33,621 nucleotides of DNA from an uncultured Eubacterium sp. (GCA_948759685.1 CAQBGY010000007.1:1-33621); one strand, 5' to 3'. Positions 15,162-24,443 are shown, numbered from the stretch's first letter. The notes: generated by a model not told the origin, from the sequence alone. Program-made: numbers and translations.

Positions 15162-16649
15162 TTACTTAAAGTAAGCATCAAAAACTTCTTTTGCACAGTT
15201 TGTAGCAGAATTACTTCCCTGTGGCATATTCTCTAAAACAACTGCTATAGCAATTCTCTTCTTACCTTTTTTTGCGTATCCGACAAACCATGAATTTACA
15301 TTATCTTTCTTGTCCACTTCCGCCGTTCCTGTCTTGCCATACGCTTTGTAATCAGAATACCGGAATGTTTTAGCAGTACCATATTCACAAACTGCCGCCA
15401 TATACTCCTGTAATATCTTTGCCTCAGATTTTGACATCAAGCGTTTATATTCTTCCTGTTCGGCCATCTTTATCGTGTTTCCACTGCTATTTTCAATATA
15501 ATCCACCACATAAGGTTTCATTAATATACCATTATTTGCCACAGCCGAAGCAATCATAGCCATATGTGCCGGTGAAACTGTCGTCTTACCCTGACCGATA
15601 CTCGTCTGCGTAATATCAAACTGGGTTGATTTTTTTGTCAACGGAAATACACTCTCGTTATAATCCATCTCCAATGGTAAGGGCTGATTAAACAATAATT
15701 TATTCGCTGTTTTTCTGAATTTTGGTATGTTCAGTTCATTTCCAATAGAAGAAAATGCACTGTTACACGAGTGCGCAAATGAATCTTTTAAATCTTCGCT
15801 ATAATGTGATGTCCCGTCAAAACATTTAATTGAGAATCCTTTAAAGGCTGCTTTTCCATTACAATAATATTCAAAATCGTTATAATTTTTATTTTCTCTG
15901 ATATATTCTAATGTTGTCACAATTTTAAATATGGAACCCGGAATATATTTTCCCTGAGTTGCCCGATTTACAAGTCTTGAATCACTGGAATCCTTCACCA
16001 AATCATCCCATATATCATCAATGGTATACGGATCATAAGAAGGTCTGGACGCCATGGAAAGAATAGCACCTGTATCCGGATTCATAACAAAAACAGCTCC
16101 CTTGTAACCTTCAAGACTATTATAGGCAGCTTTCTGCGTGCTGACACTTAACGTAGTATAAACATCGCACCCGGTTTCCGTTGTATTCGAAAAATCATTA
16201 ATAATTTTCTGCATAACACTTGTCTGGGATGACAGTAAATCATAATTGCACATTTTCTCCAAACCGTATTTACCATGAGTCGTAATACCAATAGCATGTG
16301 CAAAAGTTTTACCATAAGGATACTCTCTTGTATCGTCTGAAAAATCTTTTTCTGTTCCTTTTGTATCTGTATATGCCAGTTTCTTTTTACTACGGCTGTA
16401 AATCGTACCTCTGACTACCTTCGATGCATTTTCATCAATTCTTCGGTTATACGTATTATTCAATATCTTCTGACTGTCAACTGCTACAAAATAAGCATAA
16501 AATCCAATCATAAACGCAAAAATCATAGTTATAACAATCGTTGTAACCATAGCCTGCTTATTCATCTTTTTTCTATCATTTCTAACGGATTTTGATTTCC
16601 TGGGTGTTTTCAACGATTCTGATTTCCTGGGTGTTTCTTTCCTTGACAT
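15162..16649 (-). CDS. class B penicillin-binding protein (transpeptidase)
   Basis: A 495-residue membrane-anchored transpeptidase. A basic N-terminus with two TPRKS repeats is followed by one membrane helix (about 34-56), a small pedestal region, and the transpeptidase domain. The catalytic motifs are S239-I-F-K242 (in PGSIFK), S294-C-N296 and K439-T-G-T442. It should cross-link peptidoglycan with its partner SEDS glycosyltransferase encoded just upstream. The start at 16649 is supported by AAGGAG six bases before it, although this makes a 68-base overlap with the SEDS gene. The compact size and PbpA-like layout match clostridial FtsW/RodA-linked PBPs; whether it serves division, elongation or sporulation is open. 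Confidence 0.92.
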   Translation of the reverse strand: MSRKETPRKSESLKTPRKSKSVRNDRKKMNKQAMVTTIVITMIFAFMIGFYAYFVAVDSQKILNNTYNRRIDENASKVVRGTIYSRSKKKLAYTDTKGTEKDFSDDTREYPYGKTFAHAIGITTHGKYGLEKMCNYDLLSSQTSVMQKIINDFSNTTETGCDVYTTLSVSTQKAAYNSLEGYKGAVFVMNPDTGAILSMASRPSYDPYTIDDIWDDLVKDSSDSRLVNRATQGKYIPGSIFKIVTTLEYIRENKNYNDFEYYCNGKAAFKGFSIKCFDGTSHYSEDLKDSFAHSCNSAFSSIGNELNIPKFRKTANKLLFNQPLPLEMDYNESVFPLTKKSTQFDITQTSIGQGKTTVSPAHMAMIASAVANNGILMKPYVVDYIENSSGNTIKMAEQEEYKRLMSKSEAKILQEYMAAVCEYGTAKTFRYSDYKAYGKTGTAEVDKKDNVNSWFVGYAKKGKKRIAIAVVLENMPQGSNSATNCAKEVFDAYFK

Positions 16650-17997
16650 GTTTCGCTCCTTTTCGTGGTACTTTTCTTTTTGCCTGATGTTTTGTTGTTC
16701 CTACAATAGCCAGTCCTTGTATGATTGCAAATACAATCAACGTACTCAATATAGAACTTCCACCATAACTTAATAATGGAAATGTTACACCGGTAGATGG
16801 AATCATATTAATCGCTCCACCAACTGTCACAATAATCTGTACTGCATATTGTATTCCAAGTCCCACACAAACTAGTTTATTAAACAAACTGATTTGCTGC
16901 ATCGCAGTATTTAAAAATGCTATAAAACAAGTTAAGCATACAACAATCAATAATATAGCAAAAATTGCACCGAACTCCTCACCAATTGCCGAAAAAATAA
17001 AATCCTGATCTACTACCGGAATATCCTTGGGTTGTCCCTGATAAAGGCCGGTTCCTGTCAGTCCGCCATTTCCTAAAGCAAATAGTGACTGTGTAATCTG
17101 ATACCCTGTATCTCTAGGATCCGCCCACGGGTCCATCCAAACACTTACACGGACACGGACATGGGCAAAAAGTCTATAGGCTAATATTGAGGCAATGGAT
17201 AATCCTCCAAAACATATAAATATATAACGTGCCTTTCTAGTACCAATATATACCATGAAAACATACACCATAAAGAAAATCAAAGCACTGCCAAGATCTC
17301 TGGATGCAACCAATATCAAAACATGTATTCCCGCCATTACTGCAGATAAAACAATATTTTTAAACTCTGCTGATCGGCTGAGAAGCCCTGCTATAAAAAA
17401 TACAAAAATAATCTTTACAAACTCTGATGGCTGAAATGCAAACCCACCAATTTTAATTGACAAATTTGCTCCACCTGTTTCCTGTCCTAATATCAAAACA
17501 CTAGATAATAATCCAATTCCTACCAGACAATATATCCACGTAAATGATTTCCACATTTCATACTTACTCATTAAATATGGAACAACCAAAGATGCCATAG
17601 ACACAATCGCTACAATAATAAACTGCTTGATACTGTTTTGGAATCTCAATCTTGCAAGAATAATAAATCCAACAGTCAAAAGCATACACATATTACTCAA
17701 AATCGCTTTATTAATATTTGGATAAATAATCGGGAATATTCCCAATACAACAATCAGATAACATAACTGTGCTCCGCCCAATACGATAACACCGATATCT
17801 GTTGTATCCTGCTGGTTTAAATATATTGTTGCAATTCCAAGAAAATAAGTTAAAAATATTATTCCGTTTTGTCTTTGAAAAATACCGGAAGCTTTATATG
17901 GATTCTTACATCTGAGAGCGCTCAGGCATTCCCACACATAAAAAAACATTAGCAATATAAAAAGGTATTTTGTTACGATTACTAAAAATGTACTCAT
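16582..17997 (-). CDS. SEDS family peptidoglycan glycosyltransferase (FtsW/RodA type)
   Basis: A 471-residue polytopic protein of the SEDS family, which polymerises lipid II into glycan strands. Family blocks seen are GGFAFQPSEFVKIIFVFF, SRDLGSALIFF, the outer loop WMDPWADPRDTGYQITQSLFALGNGGLTGTG (split here as W-A-D293-P, the essential aspartate by analogy with FtsW and RodA), DQDFIFSAIGEEFG, and PSTGVTFPLLSYGGSS. The extra helices at the N-terminus (about 10-110) are seen in clostridial and actinobacterial members. It sits between the U32 gene (17 bases upstream) and the class B PBP gene, which overlaps its 3' end by 68 bases. The C-terminal cytosolic tail has a duplicated TQEIR/TQEIK motif. 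Confidence 0.92.
   Translation of the reverse strand: MSTFLVIVTKYLFILLMFFYVWECLSALRCKNPYKASGIFQRQNGIIFLTYFLGIATIYLNQQDTTDIGVIVLGGAQLCYLIVVLGIFPIIYPNINKAILSNMCMLLTVGFIILARLRFQNSIKQFIIVAIVSMASLVVPYLMSKYEMWKSFTWIYCLVGIGLLSSVLILGQETGGANLSIKIGGFAFQPSEFVKIIFVFFIAGLLSRSAEFKNIVLSAVMAGIHVLILVASRDLGSALIFFMVYVFMVYIGTRKARYIFICFGGLSIASILAYRLFAHVRVRVSVWMDPWADPRDTGYQITQSLFALGNGGLTGTGLYQGQPKDIPVVDQDFIFSAIGEEFGAIFAILLIVVCLTCFIAFLNTAMQQISLFNKLVCVGLGIQYAVQIIVTVGGAINMIPSTGVTFPLLSYGGSSILSTLIVFAIIQGLAIVGTTKHQAKRKVPRKGAKHVKERNTQEIRIVENTQEIKIR
16584..16637 (-). repeat. 27-bp tandem duplication inside the SEDS/PBP overlap
   Basis: Two adjacent copies of a 27-base unit beginning AACACCCAGGAAATCA lie in the overlap. 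They encode TQEIRIVEN/TQEIKIR in the SEDS frame and TPRKSESLK/TPRKSKSVR in the PBP frame. Coordinates are approximate to a few bases. Confidence 0.7.
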
Positions 17998-18014
17998 TAT
18001 TTGTCTCCCATATA

Positions 18015-20165
18015 TTACAATACGCCTCTTTTGAAATGTCCTCTTGTAGAATCTGTATTATCTGTTATCTTATGATTATGAATAAACACATCTATATACT
18101 GTTTCAGACTGTCTCGTACCTGACATTCAGTTTCAAAAGTAAAATTCAATCTGATACTTCCCGGATTCAGAGATTTAATTTCCGCTCCATATCCCAGTAA
18201 AGATAATGCTTTACAATTATACATAATATTATAACAGTAATTACATATACACTTTGTGGCGAACTTATTATTTAATCGATCTATAATTTCATATGTGGTA
18301 TTCTTACTGTCACATTGTTTAAAAGTTTTTAAACCACATCCTGCTGAAATCATTACAGGCATATATCCATATGCAATAAATTCCTCTTTTTCACAACCTC
18401 TGTCTTTTAATTCCCTGTAATTTAATTCCAAGGGTACCGTTGGAACAATCTCCTCACTCAAATAATAATCTTTTGCAATGGAATTATATGTATAAACATT
18501 ATAGTCAAAAACATAATTATTTTCCAGACCATTCTTATCTAAATAATAGTATTGTTCTATATTACGGATTAAAAAGCCGTCAAATTTAAGCAAATCATTT
18601 CCAAATTTTTTATGTAATATCTTTTTATCCTTCTCTCGAAACATATATGGCATAGCGAGAAACATTTCTTTATTTTCTTCATGTACTTTTTTTATCAGTT
18701 TTGAAATATTTTTTTCGTGCAACGCATATTCCTCAATATATATTCTTTTTACATAATTATTTTTTAATACAGGATTCAATTGTTTCAAATCTGATACTAA
18801 AACATTAATACGAATACTGTCATTATAATATCTTACTTTTGTGAATTTTTTTTGTTCAACTTTTTTTCTTCTATCTTTAGATAAAATAAATTTTTTTACT
18901 TCCTCTATAAACTCTCTTCTTAACTGATTTAAATATCCAACCTGAACAAAAACACCATCTGATAACTGAATATCCATGTTATAAATTTCAAAATTTGTAT
19001 TACCTAATTTAGACAATTGTTTCAATACAACATCTTCAGTAATTGGTCTGTTCTCAGCAATAAGTGGTCTTTTTCCCTGAAAAACAATTCTCTCTCCATT
19101 TATCCAGGTACTCAATTCTATTGGAGTATTTTTTTCAATTACAACTGTAATATCTAACAGATATTTCTTTCTCATACTAACATATTTTTCTTTTAAAAAC
19201 TTAATAAACTCTGTATTTTCTGTTCGAAATACCGGCTTTTTTAAAGAAATCATATCTGAATCATTATGTTTATAATAATAACTTTCACTAAAACCATTTC
19301 TGTTAAATAAATCTGCCAATAATTTTATATCTTTTTCATCAACATCATATCTTTCTTTACTGTCAAAATATTTGTCAATATATTTCCTGTATATGCTTAC
19401 TACTCCCGCCACATATTCAGGCTTCTTCATTCTTCCTTCTATCTTTAATGAATACACACCGGTTTCTATAATGTCCGGTAAAATTCTTAATGTGCAAATA
19501 TCTTTAGGACTTAATACATATTTATTATTCCCACTATTTAATGTTTCTCCATTTTTTATAATATCGTATTCCATTCTGCATGGCTGGGCGCACTGTCCCC
19601 GATTGCCGCTTCTGCCTCCAATATAACTGCTCATAAAGCACTGGCCGGAATAACAATAACATAATGCACCATGAACAAAGCTTTCAATTTCCATCTCCGA
19701 AGACTCATGAATCATCTTAATTTCATTCATAGACAATTCTCTCGGTGTTACAATTCTTGTTACTCCTAATTTTTCTAACTCTTTCACAGTTAATTTTCCG
19801 CTAACCGTCATTTGTGTACTGGCATGGATATGTAATCCCGGAAAATTTTCTTTTACAAATAATAGAACTCCCATGTCCTGCACAATAACTGCATCCAGAC
19901 CATACTCATACAAAGGCAGCAAATAATTAAATAGCTGTTCTTCTATTTCTTTTTCTTTTATAAGCGTATTAATTGTCAAATATATCTTCTTACCAAACAA
20001 ATGTGCATACTCAATAGCAGAATATAATTCATCTAATGTTAGATTCTGAGCATTTGCTCTGGCACCAAATAAATTACCACCAGTATACACAGCATCTGCT
20101 CCTGCATTTAATGCTGCAATAACACTATCATAACTTCCACCAGGTGCTAGTAATTCTATTGACAT
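18015..20165 (-). CDS. peptidase U32 family protein, RlhA-like
   Basis: A 716-residue member of the U32 family. The N-terminal barrel starts with ELLAPGGSYDSVIAALNAGADAVYTGG and includes the family block ESFVHGALCYCYSGQCFMSSYIGGRSGNRGQCAQPCR with C169, C176, C192 and C196, which by analogy with RlhA and TrhP may bind an iron-sulfur cluster. A KIEGRMKKPEYVA block follows; the C-terminal half has the collagenase-like DUF3656-type region and further cysteines (TKCICNYCYNIMYNC). Many long U32 proteins are RNA hydroxylation enzymes (23S rRNA C2501 in RlhA), not proteases; the exact target is inferred. AGGAGG precedes the ATG. It lies upstream of the SEDS gene in the same transcript. Confidence 0.85.
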   Translation of the reverse strand: MSIELLAPGGSYDSVIAALNAGADAVYTGGNLFGARANAQNLTLDELYSAIEYAHLFGKKIYLTINTLIKEKEIEEQLFNYLLPLYEYGLDAVIVQDMGVLLFVKENFPGLHIHASTQMTVSGKLTVKELEKLGVTRIVTPRELSMNEIKMIHESSEMEIESFVHGALCYCYSGQCFMSSYIGGRSGNRGQCAQPCRMEYDIIKNGETLNSGNNKYVLSPKDICTLRILPDIIETGVYSLKIEGRMKKPEYVAGVVSIYRKYIDKYFDSKERYDVDEKDIKLLADLFNRNGFSESYYYKHNDSDMISLKKPVFRTENTEFIKFLKEKYVSMRKKYLLDITVVIEKNTPIELSTWINGERIVFQGKRPLIAENRPITEDVVLKQLSKLGNTNFEIYNMDIQLSDGVFVQVGYLNQLRREFIEEVKKFILSKDRRKKVEQKKFTKVRYYNDSIRINVLVSDLKQLNPVLKNNYVKRIYIEEYALHEKNISKLIKKVHEENKEMFLAMPYMFREKDKKILHKKFGNDLLKFDGFLIRNIEQYYYLDKNGLENNYVFDYNVYTYNSIAKDYYLSEEIVPTVPLELNYRELKDRGCEKEEFIAYGYMPVMISAGCGLKTFKQCDSKNTTYEIIDRLNNKFATKCICNYCYNIMYNCKALSLLGYGAEIKSLNPGSIRLNFTFETECQVRDSLKQYIDVFIHNHKITDNTDSTRGHFKRGVL

Positions 20166-20195
20166 GATATTCCTCCTAATGCCTTAAAGTAATAA

Positions 20196-20219
20196 ACGAC
20201 CAGGCCGAAGCCTGATCGT
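20196..20219 (-). terminator. UUCG-tetraloop hairpin after zapA
   Basis: On the minus strand CGATCAGGC-TTCG-GCCTGGTCG forms a 9-10 bp stem (one G-U pair) closed by the very stable C(UUCG)G loop. The following T tract is interrupted (TTTATTA), so termination before the U32 gene may be partial. Confidence 0.6.
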
Positions 20220-20224
20220 CTCAA

Positions 20225-20623
20225 TTACTTTTTAAGTTCTGTCTGAAGCTTGATAATTTCTTTTTCAAGATTTTTAATCTTTTCTAAGGCTTCATTTAAC
20301 TCTCTAGATGCTGTTTCTGCTTTAGAATCAGAAACAATCAACTCGTGTTTCAAATCATATACTTCTTTTTCTTTTAACTCTAAATCCCCTTCAAGCAAAT
20401 CTGCCTGTTTTTTTGCTTTAAAATAGTCATTTGCAATATTAATTTCAAGAAGTATCCGCTGCATATCCATATTCTGCATACGATAACTTTCATTCTGTTT
20501 AAAATCTAAAATCATATTATTGATGTATGTAGCGACTTTTTGTAAATAAGCTTCGCTTTCAAATCCACCAATATTATAGATTTTTCCATCGATAATAACA
20601 TCGATATAGTTCTTTGATGACAT
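20225..20623 (-). CDS. zapA: cell division protein ZapA
   Basis: I place the start at the ATG at 20623 because AAGGAG (20630-20635) lies six bases before it; an in-frame ATG 30 bases upstream has no such site. The 132-residue product has the ZapA N-terminal beta region (YIDVIIDGKIYNIGG, then EAYLQKVATYINNMI), the central helix LLEINIANDYFKAK, and a long heptad-like coiled coil from about residue 75 to the end. ZapA binds FtsZ and bundles filaments at the division site. Its position ahead of the SEDS and PBP genes fits a division or wall cluster; the U32 gene lies between. Confidence 0.85.
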   Translation of the reverse strand: MSSKNYIDVIIDGKIYNIGGFESEAYLQKVATYINNMILDFKQNESYRMQNMDMQRILLEINIANDYFKAKKQADLLEGDLELKEKEVYDLKHELIVSDSKAETASRELNEALEKIKNLEKEIIKLQTELKK

Positions 20624-20695
20624 AACTATCTCCTTGTACGTAAAATCATTCAATATAATATCACAAATCTTTTAAAATTAAAAGAACAAAATATA

Positions 20696-21841
20696 TTATT
20701 TTACTTTAACTTTCTTTGGAGCTGACCAAACTGTATAGCCTTTCTTAGTTTTAACACGAACTCTTACATATACAGTCTTCTTTGATTTAATCTTCTTTCC
20801 TTTTAATACAGTAGAAGGTTTCTTAGACTTAACTGTCTTCTTTCCTACAAAAGTTTTCTTTGGTGCATACTGGAATTCATATGATTTTGCACCTTTTACT
20901 TTCTTTGTGGAAACACTAATTTTATTCTTTCCTGCTTTTGCTTTTTTCAACTTAGATGTAGCAACTTTATCACCTGCAACAACCTTAAAGTCTTTTACTT
21001 CAACAGTACCTTTCATGTCATTTTCATCAGGGAAACTATATAAGAATGCTCCCATAGCAATCATGATACCACATGTATTCTGCTTATAAGCAATATTGTC
21101 ACCATCAACTGTGAATTTTACTGTAACATCAACATAATCATCATTTCTGCTGTCAAGTGCGATTACACTGTATTTTGTCTTAGTAGCATCTGCTTTAGTT
21201 GTAGTTACAACGTTTTGTCCCTTATATGTAGCTGTAACCTTTGTTCCTTTGATTCCAGGATCTCCATCCTTAGTGTTATTTCTATATGCTTTTACATGAA
21301 CATGTTTAATATAGTTGTATTTTCCTGTTCCTACATTATATCCTGTTCCATCAGCACGCTCTTTAGATTCCATAATTTCGTTCTGAAGAGTACTCTTAAT
21401 CTTGAAAGTAGCTGTATAAGTACGACCTTTTTCAATCTTTAAGATTTTCTTTGCTGTAACACCCCATGGGTTGTTACCTACACATCCCCATACCATGTTT
21501 CCTTTTGCATCTTTTTTCCCAGTAGGTGCCCAGTTTGCACTCCATCCTGTACTTGTAATATCCATTAAGAAACTACTTGATGTCTGTGAAGTAATTTTTG
21601 CATTTTCACCATAACTCTTCTTTGTATCAGCAGTATTCATATACTTCTGACCATCTTTCTTTAATGCATCTTCCCATTCACCTTTATCCTCTCTTGTATG
21701 AATGGAGAATCCCTGCCATTTCACACCATTGGATATATCTGTACCTTTTTTCACAGCGGCAGGTACTGCACCGACTAAGCCAACTACCATTGTTAATGTC
21801 ATTACTGTAGCTGCAACTTTTTTGAATAAATTCTTTCTCAT
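20696..21841 (-). CDS. secreted basic protein with CBM-like region and lysine-rich Fn3-like domain
   Basis: A 381-residue exported protein. The signal peptide spans about 1-29 (VPAA then VKKG). Residues about 35-290 look like a beta-sandwich of the CBM4/9 kind, with aromatic residues in GWSANWAP, VWGCVGNNPWGV and the closing GTVEVKDFKVV strand; this similarity is by pattern only. From about 295 to the end lies a lysine-rich Fn3-like domain (GAKSYEFQYAPKKTF, VYVRVRVKTKKGYTVWSAPKKVKVK), also seen in the GH16-like protein at 32.4 kb. A very strong ribosome binding site (AGGAGGAAGG) and a TATAAT box (21871-21876) without a clear -35 suggest high expression. It follows ruvB by 46 bases. Probably a cell-surface or glycan-binding protein; no enzyme motif was seen. 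Confidence 0.7.
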   Translation of the reverse strand: MRKNLFKKVAATVMTLTMVVGLVGAVPAAVKKGTDISNGVKWQGFSIHTREDKGEWEDALKKDGQKYMNTADTKKSYGENAKITSQTSSSFLMDITSTGWSANWAPTGKKDAKGNMVWGCVGNNPWGVTAKKILKIEKGRTYTATFKIKSTLQNEIMESKERADGTGYNVGTGKYNYIKHVHVKAYRNNTKDGDPGIKGTKVTATYKGQNVVTTTKADATKTKYSVIALDSRNDDYVDVTVKFTVDGDNIAYKQNTCGIMIAMGAFLYSFPDENDMKGTVEVKDFKVVAGDKVATSKLKKAKAGKNKISVSTKKVKGAKSYEFQYAPKKTFVGKKTVKSKKPSTVLKGKKIKSKKTVYVRVRVKTKKGYTVWSAPKKVKVK

Positions 21842-21887
21842 TTTATCCTTCCTCCTAAAAATTTTTCATAATTATAGAATAACATTT

Positions 21888-22886
21888 TTAGATATTATTT
21901 TCAATACCAATATGTGTATAAGCGAGGTCTGTAACAATTCTTCCCCGTGGTGTCCTCTGTATGAAACCATTCTGAATCAAATAAGGTTCATACACATCTT
22001 CCAAAGTACCCGAATCCTCGCCTAACGCTGCAGCCAACGTGTCCAGACCCACCGGTCCTCCTGAAAACTTATAAATAATTGTTTCGAGAATGCTTCTATC
22101 ACCTTTGTCTAATCCTAATTTGTCCACTTCCAGCATATCTAATGCCTTATTTGCCACGTCATATGTAATGATACCGTCGTACTTTACCTGTGCGAAATCA
22201 CGCACCCTCTTTAACAGTCTGTTTGCAAGTCTAGGCGTTCCTCTAGAGCGCCTTGCCATCTCAACCGCTCCATTTTCTTCAATCTCTACTTCCAGTAATG
22301 AAGCTGAACGGGTTATGATTTGCTTCAATTCATCTACCGAATAAAATTCCAACTTATTTATTACTCCAAAACGGTCTCTTAACGGAGCTGTTAGAAGCCC
22401 TGCTCTGGTTGTCGCTCCAACCAAAGTGAATTTCGGCAGGTCTAATCTGATAGAGCGGGCTCCCTGCCCTTTTCCTATCATAATATCAATAGAGTAATCC
22501 TCCATTGCAGGATAAAGTACCTCTTCTACCTGCCTGTTCAATCTATGTATTTCATCAATAAATAAAATATCATTTTCTGAAAGATTATTCAGTATTGCTG
22601 CCATCTCTCCCGGTTTTTCTATTGCCGGTCCCGATGTAACTTTTATATTGACTCCCATTTCATTTGCAATAATAGATGCCAACGTTGTCTTTCCCAGTCC
22701 CGGAGGTCCATAAAAAAGTACATGATCTAATGGTTCATTTCGAGACTTTGCTGCCTCAATAAATATCTTCAGATTTGTTTTCGCTTTTTTCTGTCCTACA
22801 TACTGTTCTAAAGTTTCAGGACGCAGGCCTTTTTCAATCACAACATCTTCTGATGCCATTTCGGTTTGAATAATTCTCTTGCTCAT
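21888..22886 (-). CDS. ruvB: Holliday junction branch migration ATPase RuvB
   Basis: A 332-residue AAA+ motor. Walker A is GPPGLGKTT (60-68) and Walker B is ILFIDEIH with D111-E112. Sensor and arginine-finger segments ([19 protein letters not shown]) and the C-terminal winged helix ([21 protein letters not shown]) are present. It drives branch migration of Holliday junctions with RuvA during recombination repair. It starts 50 bases after ruvA in the same operon. No ruvC gene is nearby, as is usual in Firmicutes, where RecU takes that role. Confidence 0.97.
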   Translation of the reverse strand: MSKRIIQTEMASEDVVIEKGLRPETLEQYVGQKKAKTNLKIFIEAAKSRNEPLDHVLFYGPPGLGKTTLASIIANEMGVNIKVTSGPAIEKPGEMAAILNNLSENDILFIDEIHRLNRQVEEVLYPAMEDYSIDIMIGKGQGARSIRLDLPKFTLVGATTRAGLLTAPLRDRFGVINKLEFYSVDELKQIITRSASLLEVEIEENGAVEMARRSRGTPRLANRLLKRVRDFAQVKYDGIITYDVANKALDMLEVDKLGLDKGDRSILETIIYKFSGGPVGLDTLAAALGEDSGTLEDVYEPYLIQNGFIQRTPRGRIVTDLAYTHIGIENNI

Positions 22887-22936
22887 ATTGTTCCTCTATT
22901 TTTATAACTCTTTCTATTATTGTCATCTCATAATGG

Positions 22937-23527
22937 CTACATAATGTTTTTTAAAGCAGCTTTCAATACCTTTTCCACATCCGTTTTCTCGGAAATATCC
23001 ACTTTCTTTACTGCATTAAATGCATCTGTTCTGGAATATCCAAGAGCCAGTAACGCTTCAATAACATCAGACTGCACTGTGGAATCTCTGACATCTGTGT
23101 CTGTCCCCTGAGTAGAAATCATGTCCTGAATATCAATCTTGTCTTTTAGTTCAATAATAATACGCTGCGCTGTCTTTGCACCGATTCCCTGTGCTTTTGA
23201 GATAGCCTTTGCATCTCCTGAAATAATCGCCATCTGTAACAAATCACCAGGACATGCAGAAATAATCGCTAACCCTCCCTTCGGGCCAACACCACTGACA
23301 CCAATAAGTTTCTTAAATAACTCTAATTCATCCTTTGACAGGAAACCGTATAACTGCATCGCATCTTCTCTGACACTAAAATATGTATATATCTTTAACT
23401 TTTCGCCCACACCAATCATTTCCAATGATGCATTCGGCATAAAAATATTATATCCTGTCTCATTGTGTTCCAATACAACTCTGTCGCTTTCAATGGAATC
23501 GACCACACCAATAATATACGAAATCAT
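22937..23527 (-). CDS. ruvA: Holliday junction DNA helicase subunit RuvA
   Basis: A 196-residue protein with the three RuvA regions: an N-terminal OB fold (MISYIIGVVDSIESDRVVLEHNETGYNI), a central pair of helix-hairpin-helix motifs (LIGVSGVGPKGGLAII and AQGIGAKTAQRIIIELKDK), and the C-terminal domain that contacts RuvB (VIEALLALGYSRTDAFNAV). RuvA tetramers bind Holliday junctions and load RuvB. Its ATG overlaps the stop of the Gx-family gene by four bases, so translation is coupled to that membrane protein gene. Confidence 0.97.
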   Translation of the reverse strand: MISYIIGVVDSIESDRVVLEHNETGYNIFMPNASLEMIGVGEKLKIYTYFSVREDAMQLYGFLSKDELELFKKLIGVSGVGPKGGLAIISACPGDLLQMAIISGDAKAISKAQGIGAKTAQRIIIELKDKIDIQDMISTQGTDTDVRDSTVQSDVIEALLALGYSRTDAFNAVKKVDISEKTDVEKVLKAALKNIM

Positions 23528-24033
23528 TTTATATCACTCCCAATTTCTTTAAAAATATACTTATGCACTCTATTGTAAACAAATAAAGCTAATATTCCAA
23601 TTAACATTCCTGTAATCATTCCCGAGAAAATCAATACTGGAACATAAGCAAATACACTATATGTCTCCACTACCATACCCGCAACAATTATCTGACCTAT
23701 ATTATGGAATACACCTCCCAATATTGCTACGGTAACCATTGACAATTTTATTTTTTTCGCTCCAATCATAATGATATAACTAAATCCTGCTCCGGCCAGA
23801 CTGTATACAATGGCAAACATATTGCCAAACATAAAACCGACCAGCAATATCCGTACGATGTTAATAATCATAGCTTCCCTGTTACCTAATAAGTATAAAG
23901 CCAGCATAATAGAAAAATTTGCAAGACCTAATTTTACTCCCGGAATACCAATGACCGGAATAAACGTTTCAATATAACTTAGTATGACAGCAAACGCTGT
24001 AAATAATGCTGTAACGGCTATTTTCTTACTCAT
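23524..24033 (-). CDS. Gx transporter family membrane protein
   Basis: A 169-residue very hydrophobic protein with about five to six membrane helices. The IPGVKLGLANFSIMLALYLLG block marks the Gx transporter family, long labelled heptaprenyl diphosphate synthase component I. The fold resembles the substrate-binding S component of ECF transporters, so small-molecule uptake is the likely role, but the substrate is unknown. It overlaps the NusG-II gene by 8 bases and ruvA by 4 bases. Family relatives, with a NusG-II protein, accompany flavin-based electron transfer genes in other Firmicutes (from memory). Here apbE and rnf lie within 1-8 kb. Confidence 0.82.
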   Translation of the reverse strand: MSKKIAVTALFTAFAVILSYIETFIPVIGIPGVKLGLANFSIMLALYLLGNREAMIINIVRILLVGFMFGNMFAIVYSLAGAGFSYIIMIGAKKIKLSMVTVAILGGVFHNIGQIIVAGMVVETYSVFAYVPVLIFSGMITGMLIGILALFVYNRVHKYIFKEIGSDIK

Positions 24034-24385
24034 CGCTTTCCCTCTCTTCTGCTGATATTTTCACAACCACTTTATGAGGCAGACAAATAATACTTTCGCC
24101 ACTTTTAGAGATTTTCCCCTGCTTCACGCATAATTTATCGGGACAATCCGCTTTGTCCATATAAACTGTTCCCTGCTTTATAATAATACGATTAAAATTA
24201 TTGTCTATTTTAATATCATATGCTCCATTTTTATTTAATGGATATGTTTCAATCAGAGTATCTCCTTTGTATATGTGAACATATCGTGCTTCTTTATAAT
24301 TCATGAGAAAAAAAACAAAATATGTTCCTATAACTGCGAGTAATAAAATCACAATTATTATGATATCTTTTTTATATTTTTTCAT
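24026..24385 (-). CDS. NusG domain II-containing membrane protein
   Basis: A 119-residue protein with one N-terminal membrane helix (about 7-28) and an outer domain of the NusG-II family. The family motif is visible as DKADCPDKLCVKQGKISKSGESIICLPHKVVV, with two cysteines six residues apart, a third cysteine and a histidine. These residues could bind a metal or take part in thiol redox chemistry; this is inference. It is not a transcription factor: only the domain name is shared with NusG. It heads the operon with the Gx protein, ruvA and ruvB, and has a good promoter at 24444-24472. AAGGAG precedes the ATG by some distance. Confidence 0.8.
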   Translation of the reverse strand: MKKYKKDIIIIVILLLAVIGTYFVFFLMNYKEARYVHIYKGDTLIETYPLNKNGAYDIKIDNNFNRIIIKQGTVYMDKADCPDKLCVKQGKISKSGESIICLPHKVVVKISAEERESDE

Positions 24386-24443
24386 AGTTTCTTTTTTTGC
24401 TCCTTTTCAGTACAAAAACAGAACGAATGTTTACCCTCTTCAT

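Noticed and set aside
20640..20690. A terminator from the AT-only palindrome CTTTTAATTTTAAAAG after the secreted protein gene
   Set aside because: The stem has almost no GC pairs and no T run follows it on the minus strand; too weak to call.
23524..24033. Heptaprenyl diphosphate synthase component I
   Set aside because: This is a historical label; the protein is a polytopic membrane protein with Gx-transporter motifs and no prenyl synthase signature.
24026..24385. Transcription antitermination factor NusG
   Set aside because: Only the NusG-II domain name is shared; a membrane helix and cysteine motif point to an extracytoplasmic protein.
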